The notes under the pieces are model-generated. The model ran no database searches. It worked only from the letters and a program-made list of their open reading frames with translations, and was not told the DNA's origin. A stretch of 64,000 nt of DNA from assembly GCA_021234155.1 (NCBI GenBank), contig JAJEKV010000134.1:872501-936500 (forward strand), given 5' to 3'. The translations under genes were made by a program, and so were the position numbers. Positions 11,700 through 22,479 of the stretch are shown piece by piece (positions within the stretch are counted from its first letter, which is position 1; each line of letters begins with the position of its first letter). The stretch is from Isoetes taiwanensis. Its lineage: Eukaryota; Streptophyta; Lycopodiopsida; Isoetales; Isoetaceae.

Positions 11700-12268
11700 T
11701 AACAAGTAACCGATGATGAGATCACCTTGTGTTCTCTAGGACGTGGTGCACTGTCAAAAGCATATAGTTGATAGACCGCTTTCCTCTTGGTTGCAATGGG
11801 AACTTGACCAATCCCTATGCCACAAGGAACCGCAAACCGTAGACATGATAGGTTCCCTAATAGATAGTATGTTCTTTAATTATTATAAGGGGGTGGTCCC
11901 TTCAACCACAACTTCATCATATGTACTAATACGCTGACATGTGCAGGCCAGTAAGCAGTACGTGCCCTGCCCATGCTAGAGGATTACTGATGAACCGACC
12001 TCTTCAGTTTTATTTTGCTTTCATGTTTTGTTTAGCATTCCACTGATGTTGGTATTGGATTTCGATCCTTAAACTGTTTGATTATGATAATCATGTTGAA
12101 TGCACCACGGTGCTTGAAATGTTTTGCAAACCTTAAAGTTTGAAGATATGCATTACTTTTCGGAAAAAAAAAAATAATAACGGATTACTTTCCTTCGTAA
12201 TGTATTTCTTTGGACATTTCGAACTAACCCCAATGCTGAGGACAACATAAATTCTAAGGAGGGGAGAA
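11700..12268 (+). other. 3' untranslated region and polypurine tract of element B
   Basis: No convincing coding sequence. It ends in AAGGAGGGGAGAA immediately before the 3' LTR, a standard polypurine tract for plus-strand priming. Confidence 0.8.
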
Positions 12269-13857
12269 TGTGACGTTCCAAGTATTTATACGGTGTACGT
12301 ATAAATATTGAACCCGTCACTCGGTATAGGTACGCCACCTGGGGTATGATAACCTAGGGGGTTGGCCACAATGGATTTAATTAGCTATGTTAACCAGATT
12401 ATTAAGGATAATTATCTAAAGACATGTGATTAAGTCAATCCATAGTAGGAAGGCGCCATTTGGCATGACCCGGGTGGCAAGCGAGGATTGCTAAACTAGG
12501 CCACCAAAGGGAAGCGCCATCCTCATATCAGCCCAATTTCGACCCAAAGAAAGCCCGGGGGGCGGTGGCCTTCGAAGAAGCGATTCTTTGTTAAGCCCCG
12601 GATCGCCAAGATACCCTCTACATTTTTGCTACCCGATGCGGACACCGACTGGAAGCACCCCTTGACAACGGGTCCAAATTAAACTTCGGGTTAGTGGTAG
12701 TTAACTTGCAAATTGTAGAATAATACTCTAGTATTCTTTTCTGGTTGGTTTTGGGTGAGATTAACCCTTCTTTGGTAATTAGGAATACTTTTCAATTATG
12801 AATGATGCTCTGTATGGAATGGTCGATGTCTCTATGAGTTAGTTTAGTAGTTTCTCGTGCTTGAGGGATTAACAGGGGGTAGAGGCCTCTGAGCTTGAGT
12901 ATAGAATGCTCCTAGTAGTCCTTTAACACCCTACTAGATTCGACTTTGTGCGCAAAGAGCCCACCCGGGTCATAGGCGCTATGGTCCGGCTTAGCACCGC
13001 ACAAGGGACACAAATGGTGAAGTAGGGGTGGGGTCTTGCACGAGCATAAAAGGCTCCCCGAGACTCCTACGATGGGGCTAGGCCCGATAGCCGGTCACGT
13101 GGAGGGCGGGTATGGGTCCGACACTCCCCAGGTGTAGTGGTGTGACCCGTATGGGGCACCATGCACTTTGAGTAGAATTAGGGTGAGTAAGTCTGCACGG
13201 ATGCGGATCGCGGGGGTGCCGATGCGCGCACGTATTCTCTAGCTCACCCACGACACCACCGCGGATCCCGGAAGGGGCGCCTCCCAGACCTGCCTCATCG
13301 GACCAGGTGTCATGAACCCGGGTAGACTCAAAGGGTGATCCCGGAGTCCGCGTCTCCCAAGGCTATAAGCGAAGCCATAGCGTGAATCGACCCATCTGCA
13401 AAGTGTGCACAGGAGGGGCGGATGGAGTGGACAACCCTAGCCGATGTTCTATGCCAGCCAACGCCATGCCAAGATTCGGTATGCTGATCTCCTAAGACCC
13501 AGCCGTCAGTCGCTCCCCACTAGAGTCTGAGCCGGGGTAGAACCTGGGCTTTTGGGTGTTTTCTTAGTTAGATGCATATTCTGTGTTGTTAGTATTTGGA
13601 TGGATGCGCCACCCTCCGTGGTGGCCACTTATATATAATTTATGCTGTGTGCTAACCCTTGTATTCATGCTTCCGCGACGTAGGCGCCCATCGAAGGCGT
13701 GGGCCGAATGACCCCTCCGTGTCCTTCACCTGAGCGTCTCTACGTGGACGGCCCGGGTTAGATGGAGGGCCCTGCTCGTGGCGCGATGGTCGCCATGGGA
13801 GGGGAAAGTCCCCGTATGTATACGGCCGGGGGTCGTATATATTCTGGGAGCGTCACA
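12269..13857 (+). repeat. 3' LTR of element B
   Basis: About 1,589 bp, starting TGTGACG and ending CGTCACA, followed by the target duplication GCAGG at 13,858. The first about 220 bases and the region 13,380-13,790 are almost identical to the 5' copy. Confidence 0.95.
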
Positions 13858-13862
13858 GCAGG

Positions 13863-15377
13863 CAGGCTATGATGCAAAGCCTAACTGAAGATTGCATAAT
13901 GGAAGACCAACTTGATAAACCAAAACACTATTGCGAAATTTTTACTATAGGTATGGAGCCAGCTATAGAACACAAGGAAGTCAGTGTGACCAAAGAGGGT
14001 AAAGCTAGGGCAATAAAAATAGGAATCATGGCGAATGAAGAAGAAGAGGCTGAGTTAGAAAAAATATTCCAGCAATATGTGGACTGCTTTGCTTGGGATT
14101 ACAACGAACTCAAAGGAATTCCTAAGGAAGTGTGTGAGTTTCATGTGAACATTAAGGATGGTGCTAAGCCAGTAATGCATAAATTGAGGAGAATCAACCC
14201 CGCTTTGCTGAATCTTGTGAAGGAGGAAGTTGAAAAATTGCTAAAGGTAGGGTTCATATATCCAATTGAAAACCCTTCATGGGTATCTGCTATTGTCCCA
14301 GTATTAAAGAAAAATGGGAAAATAAGGGTATGCATAGATTTCACAGATCTGAACAAGGCCACCTTGAAGGATCATTTCCCACTACCTTTCCAGGATGAAA
14401 TACTGTACTCGGCAGCTGGTAAAGAGGCTTATTCCTTTATGGATGGGTTCTCTGGTTTTAGTCAAATCACTGTGGCAGAGATGGATAGACCTAAAACTGC
14501 ATTTATCACCCCGTGGGGAACATTTGCTATGACAGTCATGCCATTTGGCCTCATGAATGCCCCTGCGACATTTCAAAAAGCTATGGCAAAGGCTTTTGCA
14601 CCAGCACTTACAAATGGACTTGGAATATTCCTTGATGACCTCTGCCTGGCAAATAATAGAGCAGAGCATATAGAAATGATCAGGGAAGTATTGTCGTTAA
14701 GTCAAAAATCAAAAGTATGTCTAAATCCGACAAAATGTACTTTCCTGGTATCAGGAGGAACACTTTTGGGACATTATGTATCCACCGCAGGAATTCAGAT
14801 CTGGAAAGAGAAGATAAACTTACTTGAACAATTACCTCCACCTAGAATTGTAAAAGAAGTACGGAAGTTGATTGGGATGTGTTCTTTTCTTAGAATGCAT
14901 ATCCCCAAGTTTTCTCACATCATGGCACCTATTGCAAAGCTAACACGGGTTGGAAAGTTGAGCAAGGGACAAAGTAAGCATATTATAGTAGCTTGGGATG
15001 AGGTTTGTGCGAAAGCATTTAAAACCTTGCTGGAAGCTATGAAAGTTGCTCAGGCTATAATACCACCAGATCTCAGTCAACCCTTTATAGCCTATGTAAC
15101 AGTAACAGAATGGGCCATTGGAGTAGCTCTTTGCCAAAGGAAAGAAGGAAAGCAAGTTGGAGTTATAACATACTCAGGAAAACAGTTTGATACCTTGGAA
15201 GCTAGGTATTTGACCATGGAAAAATATGCCTTAGCCTTGGTTTTTGTTTTTGAGAAGCATCAACATATGTTGCAGGAGCAATATACGGAGGTTATTATGA
15301 AGAAAAATCCAATGTTGATGATTGCAGGTAAAACGCTTAAAAAAGCCAAGCATCATAGGTGGCAAGTGTTTCTTTAG
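13863..15377 (+). pseudogene. Element A: reverse transcriptase and second RNase H
   Basis: This is the continuation of element A after nested element B. RT motifs: KVGFIYPIENPSWVSAIVPV, VCIDFTDLNKAT, MDGFSGFSQI, VMPFGLMNAPATFQKAM and the catalytic FLDDLCLA. The RNase H that follows has YVTVTEWAIG where an Asp would normally start the active site, so it is probably inactive. The frame ends at a TAG (15,375-15,377) inside RWQVFL-stop-QFDFVVK, where a Gln or similar residue is expected. The frame is in phase with the RNase H at 964 once element B is removed. Confidence 0.9.
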
Positions 15378-16766
15378 CAATTTGATTTTGTAGTTAAGCC
15401 TCCTACTGCACTCTCAAATCCGAGTTTGTACCTACCTTATGCATTCATGGCAGAAGATTTGACTAGAGAAGAAGAAACTATGGAGACATGCCAAGTTAAC
15501 TTTGCACAGGTACAAGATAGTTGGATGTTGCCCTACAAATTGATGTTGTCAGGAAAAAGATTACCTGCTCATTATTCCAAGTCTGAAAGAAAACGCTGTC
15601 AAGAACAGTTGAAGAATTATGTGTTAGTGGGAGATATTTTGTGCAGGGTGAGCATGGAAGGGGTGGTGCAGAGATGCTTAAATGAAGAGGAGCAGAATTA
15701 TGCTTTGTCATCATGTCATTTTGCTGTATGTGCAGGACATTTTGCAGGACGCGCCACCGCTCTTAGGGTGCTTAGGGCTGGCTATTTTTGGCCTACCTTG
15801 TTCAGGGATTCCTTCCAGTTTGTTCGAAAGTGCCATTCCTGCCAAATATATGGACCCAAACAGATGAACTTTGCCACCTTAACCTCCTTTCCTGCCGTAG
15901 GTCCATTCCATAAGTGGGGCATAGATTTCATAGGACCTTTACCCATTACACTTGCAGGCTATCAATATATATTAATGGCCACAGATTACTTCACAAAATG
16001 GGTGGAAGCCATTCCAGCAAGGTCAGCCAACGCACAAGTAACTAGTTCATTCATTTTTCACAATGTTTGCTGCAGGTTTGGCATTCCACTGGTTATAGTT
16101 AGTGATAGAGGCTCTCACTTTTTGAATGAAGTCATGCAGGAACTAGCGGGGCAACTGAAGTACAATCACAAGTTTTCAAGCGCATACTATCCCCAATGCA
16201 ACGGGCAAGCGGAGGCCTCTAATAAACAGCTGATTCAGATCCTTAAAAAGGTAGTGAACGATGTTGGAAAAGATTGGTACACTCACATGAATCCGGCGCT
16301 GTGGGCATACAGAACACATGTCAAAACCTCCACTGGCTACTCCCCTTTCCAACTTGTATATGGAAGGGAAGCAATACTTCCATTAGAGATTGAATTGCCG
16401 TCGTTGAGAGTTGCTGCTGCATATCAAGTCAGTGCACCTATGGAGGTTTCTGATAGGCTACAAGAGTTAGAGGCTTTAGAGGAATCTAGGCATCTAGCTT
16501 ACTTAGCTGTGCAGATCAAGAAAGCTAAAGATCAGAAATATTTCCGTGCAAAGTTTGGTGAAGCAGAGTTCTTCAATATCGGCCAACTAGTGCTCAAATG
16601 GAATAAAGCACGAGAAAATAACAGCAAGAAGTTCGAAGCACTTTGGGAGGGGCCCTTCGTTGTGCATCAGGTAGCCGGATACCACTCATATTGGTTGGCA
16701 GATCTGCAAGGTTATGAACTTCCGAACCCAATCAATGGATCGCAAATGAAAGCATATTGGCCTTAG
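15378..16766 (+). CDS. Element A: integrase
   Basis: In phase with the RT frame after the TAG. The zinc finger is CHFAVCAGHFAG with CHSCQIYG (about residues 95-150 of the frame starting at 15,426). The catalytic triad is in GIDFIGPLP, VSDRGSHF and NGQAEASNKQL. The C-terminus, ELPNPINGSQMKAYWP, lacks a chromodomain and has the end typical of the Tat/Athila group. Frame intact over 446 residues. Confidence 0.92.
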   Translation, partial: QFDFVVKPPTALSNPSLYLPYAFMAEDLTREEETMETCQVNFAQVQDSWMLPYKLMLSGKRLPAHYSKSERKRCQEQLKNYVLVGDILCRVSMEGVVQRCLNEEEQNYALSSCHFAVCAGHFAGRATALRVLRAGYFWPTLFRDSFQFVRKCHSCQIYGPKQMNFATLTSFPAVGPFHKWGIDFIGPLPITLAGYQYILMATDYFTKWVEAIPARSANAQVTSSFIFHNVCCRFGIPLVIVSDRGSHFLNEVMQELAGQLKYNHKFSSAYYPQCNGQAEASNKQLIQILKKVVNDVGKDWYTHMNPALWAYRTHVKTSTGYSPFQLVYGREAILPLEIELPSLRVAAAYQVSAPMEVSDRLQELEALEESRHLAYLAVQIKKAKDQKYFRAKFGEAEFFNIGQLVLKWNKARENNSKKFEALWEGPFVVHQVAGYHSYWLADLQGYELPNPINGSQMKAYWP

Positions 16767-17595
16767 GCTGAAGGGACCAGCCCAGGCTTGGGGCATAATG
16801 TTGGATCCCGTTTGGGATCCACCATTTATTTTCTTTTTTGGTTCCTGTGATTTTTATGTTTGAAATTGCTAATGTGTTTCTAGGGGCAAAATAGACCTTG
16901 TTTCTTCAGTTACTCAAGTGGATATTTGCAGTGCAGAGAATACCAACAAAGGCACAGGATGATATACAGATTTCTTTATATTTGCAGAGGATGGAATACC
17001 AACACAGTGCAGTTATTATGATATTCACCTTATGTTGAAGGCATAGGGCATTAAGTATTTGGGGCATCAACAAAATCTGAAACTTCCAAGGGGTAAAAAT
17101 GAAAAATATTTGCAAAATACCTTACCTTCTATTTCTGCATTAGGGTTTCGAAGCGGCACCGCTCGAGATCCTGGGAGGGAAGCGAATTCATGGTCGGTGA
17201 AGGTGAGATGGAAATAGGAAGAAATCGGCCGAATAAAGCAGGGAAAAATAGCTCTCAGCAGGCCGCGTTTTCTCCTCCAAAGAAGACTGCCGCCTTATAC
17301 AATCCTGATAAGCTTTCTAACTTACTATCTGTTCTGCATTTTGGAAGCAATAGAGATGTTTTGGTCATATTAGGAAGAAAGGAGAAATTTGCATGAGTTG
17401 CTTTGGCAAATTCGTTTTCAGATCTGATAATCCCAAATCCTGCTACTTGCATGAAGACCTTGCCTATTAGCTGAATGGCTAAGTTCGAGGTAGTTTAGCA
17501 GATTCATTTTTGGATTTGCTAAGCTCAAATTCTGCTACAAGTTTGAGTAAATACTGGAAAAAAGAAGAAGAGTGTGACATCAAAATTCAGTGCTG

Positions 17596-17760
17596 CTGTT
17601 GGGGTCGTGTTTGAAATTTTACATTCCTGAAGAATGCCTTGTTTGTTCTTGAAAAGCATTCTGCATTTGTTGGGGTCGTGTTGAATATTTCATTCCTGAA
17701 GAATGCCTTGTTTGTTCTTTGAAGAGCATTCTGCTATTGTTGGGGTCGAGGTTTCAGAAA
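17596..17760 (+). repeat. Tandem repeat, about 70-bp unit, 2.3 copies
   Basis: Units open with GTTGGGGTCG and contain ATTCCTGAAGAATGCCTTG and AGCATTCTGC. The third copy is cut after GTTGGGGTCGAGG. Confidence 0.85.
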
Positions 17761-18028
17761 TTTTCATATTTGCAGCAAAGGAAAATATATATCTGAGCTA
17801 GAAGGTGAAGTCATATTAACTGTAACTGTGTTGGAATGACAATAAAAAAAATCTGCACTTGCATTGTGTCAAATTGAGTGTCTATTACAGGTGTTGTTGT
17901 GTTCAACTTTTGCTGGATTGATAGTCAAATAGTTATCACTAACCACTTCTCTCCCTATCTACATTTGCGCTGCCATACTTCCACGTTGTTTTGCAGTTAA
18001 CATTTAAACTATATTGCATTCGCCCCAG

Positions 18029-18193
18029 CCTCGTTTTCAATCCAAAACCTCATGTAGCCACTGATCTTGTTTTATTCCTTAAGTCTCTCCATTCCTGCAA
18101 GCAAATAAGTTCCTCGTTTTCAATCCTAACTTCATATAGCCACTGATCTTATTTTATTCTTCAAGTCTTTCCATTCCTGCAAGCAAACAAGTT
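18029..18193 (+). repeat. Tandem duplication, about 80-bp unit, 2 copies
   Basis: Both copies contain CTCGTTTTCAATCC, TAGCCACTGATCTT and CTCCATTCCTGCAAGCAAA or near versions. Confidence 0.85.
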
Positions 18194-18345
18194 GTGAGGG
18201 AGGTATAAACTGAAAAATAGAAGCGTTGCCCATATTTTGTCATTTACCATACTGTATCCAAGATTTCCTTAGCATAGGCCAGTGCATAGGCATTGGCTTG
18301 GAGGTCCTTAATAGAAGGTGAGCCATAAACTCCAGGCTTGGCTCA

Positions 18346-19390
18346 TCACTCTCCTTGCCGGAAAGCTGAAAGGAAAAATCGGGTCAAATGGTTGCCCATT
18401 GCCCTAATTCGGGGGTCCCTGGAGGTCTCCGCTTCCTTTTCCAAGTTAACAGGAATCTTCTCCTGCTCTGCTTCTTCTTTATCATCCCTGAGACTTACCT
18501 TGCTGTCACAGAGGTCTTCCTCCTCTTGTTCCACCCCTCCCATGGTGATCTGCAACGGCCGATCTGCAGGAGGAGGCCGCATCTGAGCTGCAAAATGCTC
18601 CTCCGGAGGCTGGGGTGTATCAGTCAATAAGAACTGCCGAAGTGACAAGAGGGTCTCAACGGGCTCTAACTCTTCTGGCCGGTATGCTAACAAGTCCTCG
18701 ACTTGTGGCGGATGCACAACGGGCGTTGTAAAGTCAAGGAAGTCATCCTGGCAGTACTCTGCAAGATCATAGAGGACCTCTATCTTTTTGCGGCCCCGCA
18801 TATCAGCAATAACGCGGTAGGCCCACATAATGTCCTCTAGAATCAGGTACTCTTGGTTGTTCAAGAGTACGGTAGGAAGAAGATTTAGCCCGTCGAGCTT
18901 GAGGGTTTTCTCTCGTCTGGCCGGGGCTTCAGTGGCGAGTTCCCTCCACCTCATGAAATCATGTTCGTCGACGACCTCATCGTCTTCCGGGTCAGGAGGT
19001 ACTGGTGTCGAAGTTTGCTCAACAGCTATCTGCTCATCTTCAATATACTGGTCCATGATAATGGCCAGTGCAAATCGGGCCTCAAAACAGACTTCCCGAT
19101 CTATATATAGTGACGATGGGGAGGTCGGTTCCTCTTCTCCTTATGCCCTTGATGACATTCCAGGCATGCTCATCACCTCCTAACATCTCGAGCAGGGTGT
19201 GGAAGTCGAGGTAGAGCTGCGAATCGTCCTCGTTGTAGACACATGCAGGTACAATCTCTTCGCAGTAGAACTGAAGGAAGGTGGCGTAATCGGGATGCGT
19301 CTGCATGTTAGAGATGAGGTCTACTTGCTGGAGGAGATAAGGGTGAAGAAGATCAAAGGGGACCGCAGGCTCCCAGTGTTCTCCATCCAA
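18346..19390 (-). pseudogene. ORF2 of element C
   Basis: Homologue of B ORF2 with one frameshift (about 19,060-19,085). Blocks in order: WEPAVPFDLLHPYL, QQVDLISNMQ and HPDYATFLQFY (19,390-19,250), then FALAIIMDQYIEDEQ, NNQEYLILEDIMW, VLYDLAEYCQDDFLDF and GNHLTRFFLSAFRQGE to the stop at 18,346. An acidic linker with several Glu runs lies in the second half. No ATG starts the first block; in B an ATG lies about 20 codons upstream. The blocks have stayed alike while the rest has drifted, which argues for selection on the protein. Function unknown. Confidence 0.75.
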
Positions 19391-19682
19391 TTTACCATTG
19401 CTGAAGGGTTGGGCGAGCCATGAGGATGAAGGCGCAAGGAAGGAGGAGACAACTCTGGAAACGAGAATGGAAATGAAACCCTAATGGCCTAAAAGTAACT
19501 TTATACTTTTTGGGCACGCTTCCCAAGTTAGGAAGGAATTTATTATTTAATTAGTAATTTTACGTTTAAATTTACACCAAGTGGCGGAAAAAGACATTTT
19601 TATATTTACAACTTCAAAATGAGAATATTTTACATATATAAGTTCACAATAATTTTACAACAGAAGAAAGAAAGTCGCCTAG

Positions 19683-20989
19683 TCACCGAAACTCCCCTTG
19701 GATCCTTCGTGCTAGCTGGAGGTCCTTGGGCATTATGGTGACCCTCTTTGCATGTATGGCGCAGAGGTTGGCGTCGCTCAAAATCTCTATGAGGTAAGCC
19801 TCGGCAGCCTCCTGGAGTGCGAGGATTGCAAAGGCTTGGAACCTCAGGTCGGTTTTAAATTCTTGGGCAATTTCCCGAACAAGCCGCTGAAAAGGGAGCC
19901 GACTGGCTCGGTAGTCTTCTGATACTTACGTATCTCTCGAAGAGCTACCCTGCCCGGTCGAAATCTATGGGGCTTCCGCGGCTTGATGGTTTGCTTCAAT
20001 AATGGGATGGATTTCCCACCGGTTGTCGGATGCTTTGCCCGCTGAACGATTTGCTCCCGTCTCTGAGCCGATGTCTTCTTGGCAATGGTGGCATTCTTCT
20101 GCAAGCGGGTCTTGTAATCCACACTCCCCTTTACGGGTTTTGTATTCTTCCTCTTCCTATTACCCCACTCCCTATTCTTCCTATTCTGGCCTCCGCCCTG
20201 ATCTACATGTTGATCCACATTTTGATCAGCATTTTGATCTCCCTACTGGTCAGCATTCTGATTCCCCTGCTGATCAACACTCTGGTCCACCTGCTGGTCA
20301 ACGTGCTGGTTCCCCTCCTGGTTTTGGGCATCCTCCTCTGCCTTACGGAGCCGCTCTCTCTCTGCATCCCGGGCCTCCTTGTCCAGACGCACCTGTATCC
20401 GCCTGGCAATCTCCGTATGGTACCGGGCCGGGTGAGCTCGCATGTCCGCTTGCACAAGGTCCATGCGATCTTGTGTGAAGGTAGGGGGAACATTTTCAAA
20501 AACAAAGGCATACAGTTCTTCGTTCCAAAAGAAATTAGGAAGAACGTAATGGTCTCTGTACATTAGCACATGGCCTTTACCAAGGTAATAGAATTGGCTA
20601 GCCCGCTCCTCTGGTAGGGCACTAGCTATTTTGTGAAGGTCTTCTACCCTAGCAAGGTGCTGAATCCGTTGGGCCTCTGTCCGAATAAGTTCCGCGGGAT
20701 CTTCCTCCTCGCTGGCTAGTGGGTAAAACTTGACAAGGGCCCAAGCTTGATCAGGCTGCTCTACAAGGGTGTAGGGTTGGTTTGCAGCGTTTAGCTTCAT
20801 GAGGAAGCGGTCATTGAAATGAAAGATTGGATAGGGGATCCTACGGCCCTCAGTGAAATGAGTTACAAGGAGGTCTAGAACAGTGTCAATCATAGGGTTA
20901 TCACCCGGGAGATAGTCCACCAGGACACTAAACAGCTGGAAGACAGTCGCCTTCCTTAGGTCCACGGTGAGCTTGAAGCGCGGCATCAT
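19683..20989 (-). CDS. ORF1-H3 of element C: unknown domain, Asp-Gln repeat linker and histone H3 fold
   Basis: Starts [18 protein letters not shown] at 20,989. About 200 residues of unknown domain share [12 protein letters not shown] and YTLVEQPD with element B. A charged helix ([13 protein letters not shown]) and a run of degenerate Asn/Val-Asp-Gln repeats follow, interrupted by one in-frame TAG at 20,243-20,245 and continuing in the same frame. Next comes a basic tail with TTGGKS, resembling H3 residues around Lys14, and the fold: [20 protein letters not shown] (about 19,925-19,983). One frameshift (about 19,905-19,915) leads to [50 protein letters not shown] and a TGA at 19,683. The histone fold is close to canonical H3 rather than CENH3, which lacks the [14 protein letters not shown] form. 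It could be a dominant nucleosome component or a Gag-like packaging protein; neither is shown. Confidence 0.9.
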
Positions 20990-21667
20990 GGCACTGGCGA
21001 TAGATAGCTAGAAAGAAGAAGTAGGGCGCTCAAGCTTAGTCAAGTGGTGCTAGGGAGTAGGCGAGGGCGCTAGGGGTTTAGGGTAGGTACGAGGTATCCG
21101 TGGAGGTCAGCTATGGCGGAAATAGAGCTCTAGTCCGGCGGCTATGGCGGTGGAAAGTCGTGCAAAGAAACACACTTTTTGAAAAAGTAACACAAATTTA
21201 AATTTAACTTTTAACTTTTTTCGAAAAAGTTTCAAACTTTTAAAAATAAAAATAAAAATGGACGCGTATAAAAATACGTGGGACCGTATGGGGCGCTGCG
21301 AGCGTTATACGCTCCTAACTCCTCGAAAGAAACACCTCGGACGACAGCAGCGCCCCTTTTGACTTTTTGGCCTGCTGTTGACTTTCCGCCCTCGGAAGAC
21401 GTGCCCCCTAGGGTATTTGGAAGGTGCCCGATCCATTGGAGCCATTTTTGCCTTCATCCGAGCTACCTACAAAAAGTTATAGCCCTTCCAATCTTGGGTC
21501 CTCCAGTCGCCCTGAACCTCTTAAAAACTTACAATCTACTACATCAACCTAGCACGAAACCAAACATCAAAGAGCTAAACAATCATACTAGTTTAAACTC
21601 CCACCTAACTACCGAACTAACGAGTTAGGGTTTGGTCAGTGCTATGAATTCGAGCAACCGAAATCAC

Positions 21668-21680
21668 GGCTCTGATACCA
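21668..21680 (-). other. Primer-binding site, initiator tRNA-Met type (element C)
   Basis: On the minus strand this reads TGGTATCAGAGCC, a perfect iMet primer site one base after the LTR end CGTCACA. Confidence 0.85.
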
Positions 21681-21681
21681 C

Positions 21682-21765
21682 TGTGACGCTCCCTGAACAT
21701 ATACGTCACTCAGACATATACATACGGGGACGTTCCCCTCCCATGGCAACCCACTCGCTACTGCC
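21682..21765 (-). repeat. 3' end fragment of the 5' LTR of element C
   Basis: About 84 bases match the U5 end of the B LTRs and of the solo LTR at 25,035, then similarity stops. The rest of this LTR has been lost or replaced. Confidence 0.8.
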
Positions 21766-22479
21766 CATGTAGGACAAATAACTTGGCGTAGTTTGGCCTG
21801 GCAATATTTTGCACCTTCTTGCTAAGATGCCGTAACTGAACTGGCGCAACCATGAAATTTTTATTTTGCTACATTAACAAATTGGCTACGAGCAAATTTG
21901 TGTTTGTTAAGATAGGAACATGCTATTCATATTCATATTCATATTCATATTCATATTCATATTCATATTCATATTCATATTCATATTCATATTCATATTC
22001 ATATTCATATTCATATTCATATGAATAACGAAACAATTGCATATGAGAAGAATAGGAAAAACACAGGCTCGACAGGGTAGAATAAACTAAACCTGTGTGA
22101 AAGGGCGGTTTTTTCTGCTAGCTTGGTCAAACTAAAAAATAGATATGAAACCCTAATCCTAGAGGACTAACAAGTGGCGATTCTTAGATGGACATGTGGC
22201 CGAGATGTACTATGGCCACCCCCTTACCCATTAAAATTTACCTTAGGTTCTAATTGGCTACCTCGATAAGTTTTTTCTTACGCACAAAACTCGAATTGGC
22301 CACACCCTACGCCTAGTCGAATTTAGTAAATATCGAATTGGCTACTAAACAAGTAAAATATATAATTTCGTGTTTTGAACTGGCCACTACCCTTCGGTCA
22401 GGGCATGAACGTATCCTACTCTGGCGTAGCCAACCATTTCTGAAAAAATATGAATGTGTGGCCAACTGGCCCGCCAGAG
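21766..22479. other. Unassigned AT-rich stretch
   Basis: No gene. It has a long hexanucleotide microsatellite (next entry) and several scattered copies of AATTGGCTAC or AACTGGCCAC, which look like a decayed short repeat. Confidence 0.4.
21924..22023 (+). repeat. Microsatellite (ATTCAT)n
   Basis: About 16 uninterrupted hexamer copies over 100 bases. Confidence 0.97.

Larger units (their letters stand above)
970..13857 (+). mobile_element. Element B: complete Ty3/gypsy chromovirus carrying a histone-H3 ORF, nested in element A
   Basis: A 12.9-kb LTR retrotransposon is bounded by TGTGACG and CGTCACA, with the 5-bp target duplication GCAGG at 965-969 and 13,858-13,862. Order: 5' LTR, initiator-Met primer site, ORF1-H3, ORF2, ORF3, gag, protease, RT, RNase H, integrase with chromodomain, polypurine tract, 3' LTR. 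The three ORFs before gag are not part of a standard chromovirus. The LTRs are nearly identical over long stretches, which points to a recent insertion, yet the coding part has many single-base frameshifts. Removing B restores the reading frame of element A across the junction. Confidence 0.95.
16767..18229 (+). other. Element A 3' region with candidate 3' LTR start near 16,799; no gene
   Basis: After the integrase stop, the purine-rich GCTTGGGGCATAA precedes TGTTGGATCCCG at about 16,799, a plausible polypurine tract and LTR start. The LTR end is not identifiable, and the 5' LTR is outside the window so it cannot be compared. The stretch is AT-rich and contains two sets of tandem repeats, listed separately. 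Confidence 0.4.
18230..21765 (-). mobile_element. Element C: truncated chromovirus-family element with ORF1-H3 and ORF2, minus strand
   Basis: Reading on the minus strand: the end of a 5' LTR (21,765 to 21,682, ending CGTCACA), the primer site, a leader, ORF1-H3, ORF2, then loss of similarity near 18,230 before any gag or pol. It is a sister of element B: LTR end, primer site and both early ORFs are related, but the divergence is large enough to exclude a recent duplicate. Confidence 0.85.

Noticed and set aside
18346-19390. ORF2 as histone H4
   Set aside because: Too long and acidic, with none of the H4 motifs.
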